From positions 310,001 through 374,000 of the forward strand of contig DAOSNS010000001.1 of the NCBI GenBank assembly GCA_035373625.1: a DNA stretch of 64,000 nt, written 5' to 3'. Positions 59,921 through 64,000 of the stretch are shown here, piece by piece. This DNA comes from DSWT01 sp035373625. Lineage in GTDB: Bacteria; Chloroflexota; Anaerolineae; B4-G1; SLSP01. Below the pieces are notes generated by a model, which did no database searches, was not told the origin of the DNA, and saw only the letters and a program-made list of their open reading frames with translations. Position 1 is the first letter of the stretch; each line of letters opens with the position of its first letter. Made by a program: the position numbers and the translations under genes.

Positions 59921-61582
59921 CTAACCTGCTGCAATCTTGCGTATGGCTTCGGGGAGTGTGTGGGCCACATCACTGGCGGCCAATCCCGCCATGCCCAGAC
60001 GCTCCCTGATGATTTCACCCGCCAGGCCGTGCAGGTATGCCCCCACCACGGCGGCCTGGAAAGCTTCAAGCCCCTGCGCACGCAAGGCCACAATCGTCCC
60101 CGCCAGGACGTCCCCCGTACCGGCGGATCCCAGCGCCGGATTGGCAAACGGCAGCAACATCGTCTTGCCGTCCGGTGCGGCAATGACGGTAAACGCGCCT
60201 TTGAGGACCACGATATGCCCCCATGCTGTCGCCGCTTCCTGCACCGCATCTAAGCGATCGGCCTGGATTTCTGCCGTCGTTTTGCCGGTCAGGCGTGCCA
60301 TTTCGCCGGGGTGGGGCGTGAGGATCGTGCCGGGCGGCAGGACGGTGGGCCAGTCGGGAATTTCACTGAGGATGTTCAAGGCATCCGCGTCCACCACCAG
60401 CGGCGGCAGGGAGGGCGGTTGATCGGCTTCGGAAGGTGTCACACGGGGCACAAAACCCGCGACGCGCTTCCCGGTTTCCAGCCCCAAAAGACGCCGCACG
60501 AAAGCTGTGGTTTCCGGCGTGTGGTTCAATCCCGGCCCGACAAGCATCGCGGAGTATGTGGCCGTTTTCTCTAAGAGTACCCCTGCTGCGTGTGTATCCA
60601 GGACGCCGAGCGTGTGCGGCAACAAAATGTACGTTGCTTCGGGCACCAGGGGAACAATGGCCGCATGCAGGACATTGGGGATGGCGAGCGTCACCAATCC
60701 CGCACCGGCCCGCACTGCTGCTGTAGCTGCCAGCGCGGCGGCGCCGGTGTAGTTGACCGAGCCGGCGGCGATCAAGGCTTTGCCGAAGGTACCTTTGTGT
60801 GCATTGAGGGGACGCGCAGGCAGCCACTTTTGAATTTTAGTGGGGGTGGCGATTTCGGGGCCGGTGCCGGAAAAATCAATGTTTTTGGGGATACCGATGT
60901 CGGCGACCAGCAACTCACCGACATAGTCGGCGCCGGGAAGACGGAAATGCCCCCATTTGGGTGCCACGAAGGTAACGGTGATGTGCGCCTTGAGCGCCAG
61001 CGGGTCAATGTCGCCGGTCTCGAAATCCATTCCCGACGGCCCGTCCACGGCGACGATCAAAGGGAGCGTCGGCGCAGACTTCGGGGCGCGGTTCAACGAG
61101 AGCAGAGGCTCGGTATTGGCCTGCGCCAGGGCATCTTTCACATTTTGCAGCGTGTAGGCGACCGTTCCACGCAGCGGCGGCGTTGCGCCGATGCCGAGCA
61201 AGCTGTCAATGATCACATGGGCCTGTGAAGCCAGACGGCGCAGCGTCTCATATTGCACATCCTCTTGCGCGGTGACGATGGTGACGCCGCCGGCTTGCGC
61301 CTGCCGAAAGACGGTATCCTGTTCGGGGTCGCGCGTGGTGGTGAGAAAGGCCGTGACGTTAGCTCCGGCCTCTTGCAGAATTCGTGCGGCCACCAGGCCG
61401 TCGCCGCCGTTGTTTCCCGGCCCCACGAGGACCAGAACGCGGCGTCCTTTCACCGCCATGTGGCGCAGCACTGCCAATGCGACACCTTTTCCGGCCAGCT
61501 CCATCATACGTGCGTAGCTGTGTCCGGCCATATCCGCCGTGGACTCCAACGCGCGCATTTCGGATAGTGATAGAATCCGCAT
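59921..61582 (-). CDS. nnr: Bifunctional NAD(P)H-hydrate epimerase/dehydratase
   Basis: 553 residues from the ATG at 61582 (RBS GGAGG); the longer open frame to 61699 would add 39 residues encoded partly by a simple repeat. The N-terminal epimerase domain has VLVLVGPGNNGGDGLVAARIL and VAVDGPSGMDFETGD. The dehydratase domain has KGTFGKALIAAGSVNYTGAAALAATAAVRAGAGLVTL, LTPHPGEMARL and NPALGSAGTGDVLAGTI. It repairs hydrated NADH and NADPH. A fused form of this length is usual. Confidence 0.95.
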   Translation of the reverse strand: MRILSLSEMRALESTADMAGHSYARMMELAGKGVALAVLRHMAVKGRRVLVLVGPGNNGGDGLVAARILQEAGANVTAFLTTTRDPEQDTVFRQAQAGGVTIVTAQEDVQYETLRRLASQAHVIIDSLLGIGATPPLRGTVAYTLQNVKDALAQANTEPLLSLNRAPKSAPTLPLIVAVDGPSGMDFETGDIDPLALKAHITVTFVAPKWGHFRLPGADYVGELLVADIGIPKNIDFSGTGPEIATPTKIQKWLPARPLNAHKGTFGKALIAAGSVNYTGAAALAATAAVRAGAGLVTLAIPNVLHAAIVPLVPEATYILLPHTLGVLDTHAAGVLLEKTATYSAMLVGPGLNHTPETTAFVRRLLGLETGKRVAGFVPRVTPSEADQPPSLPPLVVDADALNILSEIPDWPTVLPPGTILTPHPGEMARLTGKTTAEIQADRLDAVQEAATAWGHIVVLKGAFTVIAAPDGKTMLLPFANPALGSAGTGDVLAGTIVALRAQGLEAFQAAVVGAYLHGLAGEIIRERLGMAGLAASDVAHTLPEAIRKIAAG

Positions 61583-61598
61583 ACTCTCTCCTCCGAAA

Positions 61599-61645
61599 AT
61601 GTCAACGGATTCAACGGATGAAACGGATTGAAAAGAAAAATTGGT
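61599..61645. repeat. ACGGATT-type repeat before the nnr RBS
   Basis: ATGTCAACGGATTCAACGG then ATGAAACGGATTGAAAAG. On the minus strand it lies 16 nt before the nnr start, right ahead of the RBS. 37 of 39 bases match 33727-33765. Confidence 0.85.
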
Positions 61646-61674
61646 GTTTAGTGTGACATTTTTGCCACGCAGCG

Positions 61675-63423
61675 CTAGTCGCCGACCAGTGCCGCCCACG
61701 CGCTGTGAAGGCCTTCCTCGGTCACGCCATAGTAGACATGGAGTTCATCGTTGATTTTCTGGACCAGATCGTAGCGCATTTGGGCGTTGTATTCGCGCTG
61801 TTTCCAAATGCCGATGTCGCCCATCCAGCGCACCTGATGCGGTTTGACCGGATTATTCTCGGCCTCATCAATGGCGTAGCGCCAGAGCCGGCGCGCCGAA
61901 TTGCGGGTGACGTTGCTGATGACGCTGCCGTTACGCAGGTCGCGCATCGTGTAGTAGCGGACGTTGTTCCGCATTTCAATGGCGGCAATTTCGACGCCCG
62001 TGCGCGGCGGTTCGACGAGTGCCTTGCCCGGTTCGAGCAAGGGATTGGACGTTTCAGCCGTAGGGCCAGGCATCGGCGGCGCGGAAGCTGTGGCGTTCTC
62101 TCCTAAACCGCGTTTTACCAGCTCGACGATTTCATCGCGCACGGCCGGCGTCGTTTCGGCCTCGCTGCGGATGTAAATCTGGCTCTCATCCAGGGCGTAA
62201 GGCGGATTGTCGCCGCGCGGCACCACGAGGCGCACGATTTTGACATTTTGCGTCTCCTGCACGTCAATGGTGACCGGCAGCATAGGCGTAATACGGGTCT
62301 CGATTTCTGTTTTAAGGGCGTTGATGACCCGCGTGGGAGAATTCCCCAAACCTGTAGGGGACGCCTTCGCGTCGGTCGAAACGCCGATATACAGCGTACC
62401 CCCGTTGGTATTGGCGAAGGCACACACGTCGGCCATGATAGCATCCAGAAACCCACCGCGGCGGCTGAAACGCTCGTGGAAATCCTGGACGATGTTGGGG
62501 CCTTCTTCACGCGCGGCCTGAATGTAATCGAAGGGACGCGATTCGGCGCGATAGGGGCGCGTGCGGGCGAAGTCATCGCCGGTCAGCACGTCGCGGAGCG
62601 CCTCAAAGGACAGTTCGTCCAGCAGGATTTCGGTGACGCGGTCGCCGACGCCAAGGTTGCGGGCATTGGCCGGATCGCGCGTCAAACGGTGCGCATCTGA
62701 ACCCTGGATACAGCGCATCCGGCGGGGATATTCGGGTTTGGAACCGTCAAAGAAACGCGCAGTGGATTTCTTGTCCACTTTTTCCAGGTCGGTGACCTCG
62801 AGCGCGTGCAGATTGTGATCCTGCGTGAAGGCGATGCGCGTTTGTCCGCCAAAGCGCAACCCCTGCAGGGCAACACCGTGCGAGGAATTGGCATGCGCCG
62901 CGATCACCAATCCACCCGCCTCGGCGATCATCTGATAAGCAGTCAGCACATCCACGGTAGCGCCGACTTCGGTGGCGCCGTCATCTAGCTTGTCGGCGGG
63001 GACATTCATTTGCAACAGCAGAAATTCCAGCTCCCGCATAGACGTTTCCGGCGGGAAGAGTCCCAGGATGTGAAATCCAAACGTTGCCGTGAACTCGAAA
63101 CCGGTGAGCAGGAGGATTTCCGCTTGCAGGCGACGATATTCCTGGAGTTTTTTCTCTTCTTCGGGCTTCAGCCGGTTGAGGCGTTTGAGCAATTCCAGGT
63201 CGTCAATCTCATCGAGCATGCGCTTATAACCGGCGACCGTATTGTGGTCGGTGAACGCGATGATGTTCAATCCGCGTCGTTCCGCTTCTTGCAAAATTTC
63301 CAGGCAGGTGACATTCTTCTGCTGATAGTCTGCGGAGGCGGGGGTGTGGATGTGCAGATCCATCTTATACCATTGGGCTGTAGGTTGTACTTTCTTCTTA
63401 CTACTTCGTTTTCTTCGTGTCAT
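61675..63423 (-). CDS. PHP domain-AlbA_2 (Schlafen-type) fusion protein
   Basis: 582 residues. The PHP metal-dependent phosphoesterase domain is N-terminal, with His24 and His26 in DLHIHTPAS, FTDHNTVAGYKRM and AHANSSHG. The next domain, about 320-440, carries FANTNGGTLYIGVSTDA and LKTEIETRITPMLPV, the AlbA_2/Schlafen-like nucleic-acid-binding pattern. A C-terminal part of about 120 residues (YYTMRDLRNGSVISNVTRNSARRLWRYAI) is unassigned. Such PHP-AlbA_2 proteins are uncharacterised. An N-terminal basic stretch (TRRKRSSKKK) fits nucleic-acid contact. Confidence 0.85.
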   Translation of the reverse strand: MTRRKRSSKKKVQPTAQWYKMDLHIHTPASADYQQKNVTCLEILQEAERRGLNIIAFTDHNTVAGYKRMLDEIDDLELLKRLNRLKPEEEKKLQEYRRLQAEILLLTGFEFTATFGFHILGLFPPETSMRELEFLLLQMNVPADKLDDGATEVGATVDVLTAYQMIAEAGGLVIAAHANSSHGVALQGLRFGGQTRIAFTQDHNLHALEVTDLEKVDKKSTARFFDGSKPEYPRRMRCIQGSDAHRLTRDPANARNLGVGDRVTEILLDELSFEALRDVLTGDDFARTRPYRAESRPFDYIQAAREEGPNIVQDFHERFSRRGGFLDAIMADVCAFANTNGGTLYIGVSTDAKASPTGLGNSPTRVINALKTEIETRITPMLPVTIDVQETQNVKIVRLVVPRGDNPPYALDESQIYIRSEAETTPAVRDEIVELVKRGLGENATASAPPMPGPTAETSNPLLEPGKALVEPPRTGVEIAAIEMRNNVRYYTMRDLRNGSVISNVTRNSARRLWRYAIDEAENNPVKPHQVRWMGDIGIWKQREYNAQMRYDLVQKINDELHVYYGVTEEGLHSAWAALVGD

Positions 63424-63448
63424 ATTTTCTTTGCTAACATTAAAGCTC

Positions 63449-63811
63449 TTACTGAAGCGACGTCATCAGCGCGCGCATACGTTCGAGCAATTCGGCAGGG
63501 CGGAAGGGTTTGAGAATAAACGCTTCCGCTCCGTTGCGTTTACATTCGTATTCACGGTCCATCCCTGAGGCGACCAGAATCGGAATCTCTTTCAGGTCAG
63601 GATCGGTTTTTAATTCGCGGAGGGCATCCATCGAATTGCCGCCCGCCAGGTTATAGTCCATCAGAATCAAGGCCGGCTGATACTCCTTTACCTTCGGAAC
63701 GATATCTTCGGGACGGGTCACGGTGACCACGTCATTCCCCTCGAGTTCCATCAGGGTCTTGAGCAATCCGAGCATTACCCGGTCATCATCGGCAACGAGT
63801 ATTTTGGCCAT
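63449..63811 (-). CDS. Single-domain response regulator (CheY-like)
   Basis: 120 residues. Acidic pocket Asp8-Asp10 in VADDDRV, phospho-acceptor Asp52 in LMDYNL, Thr/Ser switch in VASGMDRE, and Lys101 in LKPF. No output domain. It lies 25 nt upstream of the PHP-AlbA_2 gene on the same strand, so the two may be co-transcribed. Confidence 0.93.
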   Translation of the reverse strand: MAKILVADDDRVMLGLLKTLMELEGNDVVTVTRPEDIVPKVKEYQPALILMDYNLAGGNSMDALRELKTDPDLKEIPILVASGMDREYECKRNGAEAFILKPFRPAELLERMRALMTSLQ

Positions 63812-63881
63812 AGCGTGCTCCTCATTTGATGTCGAAAGGTATTAACTCTTGCAGCATTGTACCACAGATTGAGATATTTAG

Positions 63882-64000
63882 TATAATAGGAGTTGATTTA
63901 TTCTGTGCGCCTTGTCATCCTGGGGTTGTCCTGTAGTCACAGTCCGAGCAGTATTTTGTTGTTTTTTTATTCATTCATTCAGGTTCTTATGCATAAGGAG
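63882..64000 (+). promoter_or_regulatory. Leader of a gene beyond the right edge
   Basis: TATAAT (63882-63887) lacks a clear -35. The last bases read CATAAGGAG, a ribosome-binding site whose gene would start just outside the window. Confidence 0.3.

Noticed and set aside
1..64000. Prophage, integrase or insertion sequence
   Set aside because: No transposase, integrase, phage structural gene or attachment-site duplication next to the tRNA was found.

Overview
The window looks like a fragment of a Chloroflexota (Anaerolineae-like) genome. The grounds are gene content, GC-rich codon use, frequent GTG/TTG starts, Thr/Pro-rich lipoprotein linkers, secreted proteins ending in an LP-V-x-R tail, and many short simple-repeat arrays between genes. 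Taxonomy is inferred from protein style only; no rRNA gene is present.

Layout. 1-4.7 kb: the 3' end of an HtrA protease, then two adjacent signalling kinases. 4.7-6.9 kb: a secreted repeat protein and a DUF4405 membrane protein. 7-18.8 kb: a strong promoter with a LacI-type operator, then a complete peptide/oligosaccharide ABC importer (binding protein, two permeases, two ATPases), a B12-binding radical SAM protein and an 867-residue protein of unknown function that may be a carbohydrate-active enzyme. 18.8-24.6 kb: a TumE-type toxin-antitoxin pair, a decayed ORF, RidA, a serine hydrolase, a secreted GH113-like hydrolase and a GguC/AraD1-like protein. 24.6-33.7 kb: a sensor kinase, two membrane proteins, an RlmI-like methyltransferase and a C10 (streptopain-like) protease. 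33.9-39.9 kb: GH32, EamA and UMF1-type transporters, and a sensor kinase. 40.1-43.8 kb: an ABC-2 exporter. 43.9 kb: tRNA-Asp. 44.1-50.8 kb: intracellular GH51, a pteridine-reductase-like SDR next to folE, a zwf remnant and a large secreted GH10 xylanase. 51-58.4 kb: an acyltransferase-like protein, two large membrane glycosyltransferase-like proteins, a GT4 and HicA/HicB. 58.5-63.8 kb: a flavodiiron protein, bifunctional Nnr, a PHP-AlbA2 fusion and a CheY-like receiver.

Working together. The secreted GH10 xylanase and the importer have almost the same promoter/operator geometry: a CG-centred 14-bp palindrome starting 11-13 nt after the -10 box. With a cytoplasmic GH51 arabinofuranosidase and a GguC/AraD1-like protein, this suggests an arabinoxylan-use regulon in which the 'peptide' importer carries xylo- or arabino-oligosaccharides.

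The most unusual feature is a set of degenerate short-period repeat families (GACTAAC, CAGATT/AATCTG, ACGGATT, AGGGATT, GATTTTGGATTTT, GCCATTTGCCATT, AATGAGTA). They recur in the gaps just upstream of ribosome-binding sites, often as inverted arms able to form long hairpins. Some lie in frame inside genes: four blocks in one membrane protein and one in a histidine kinase whose paralogue in the same window lacks it.
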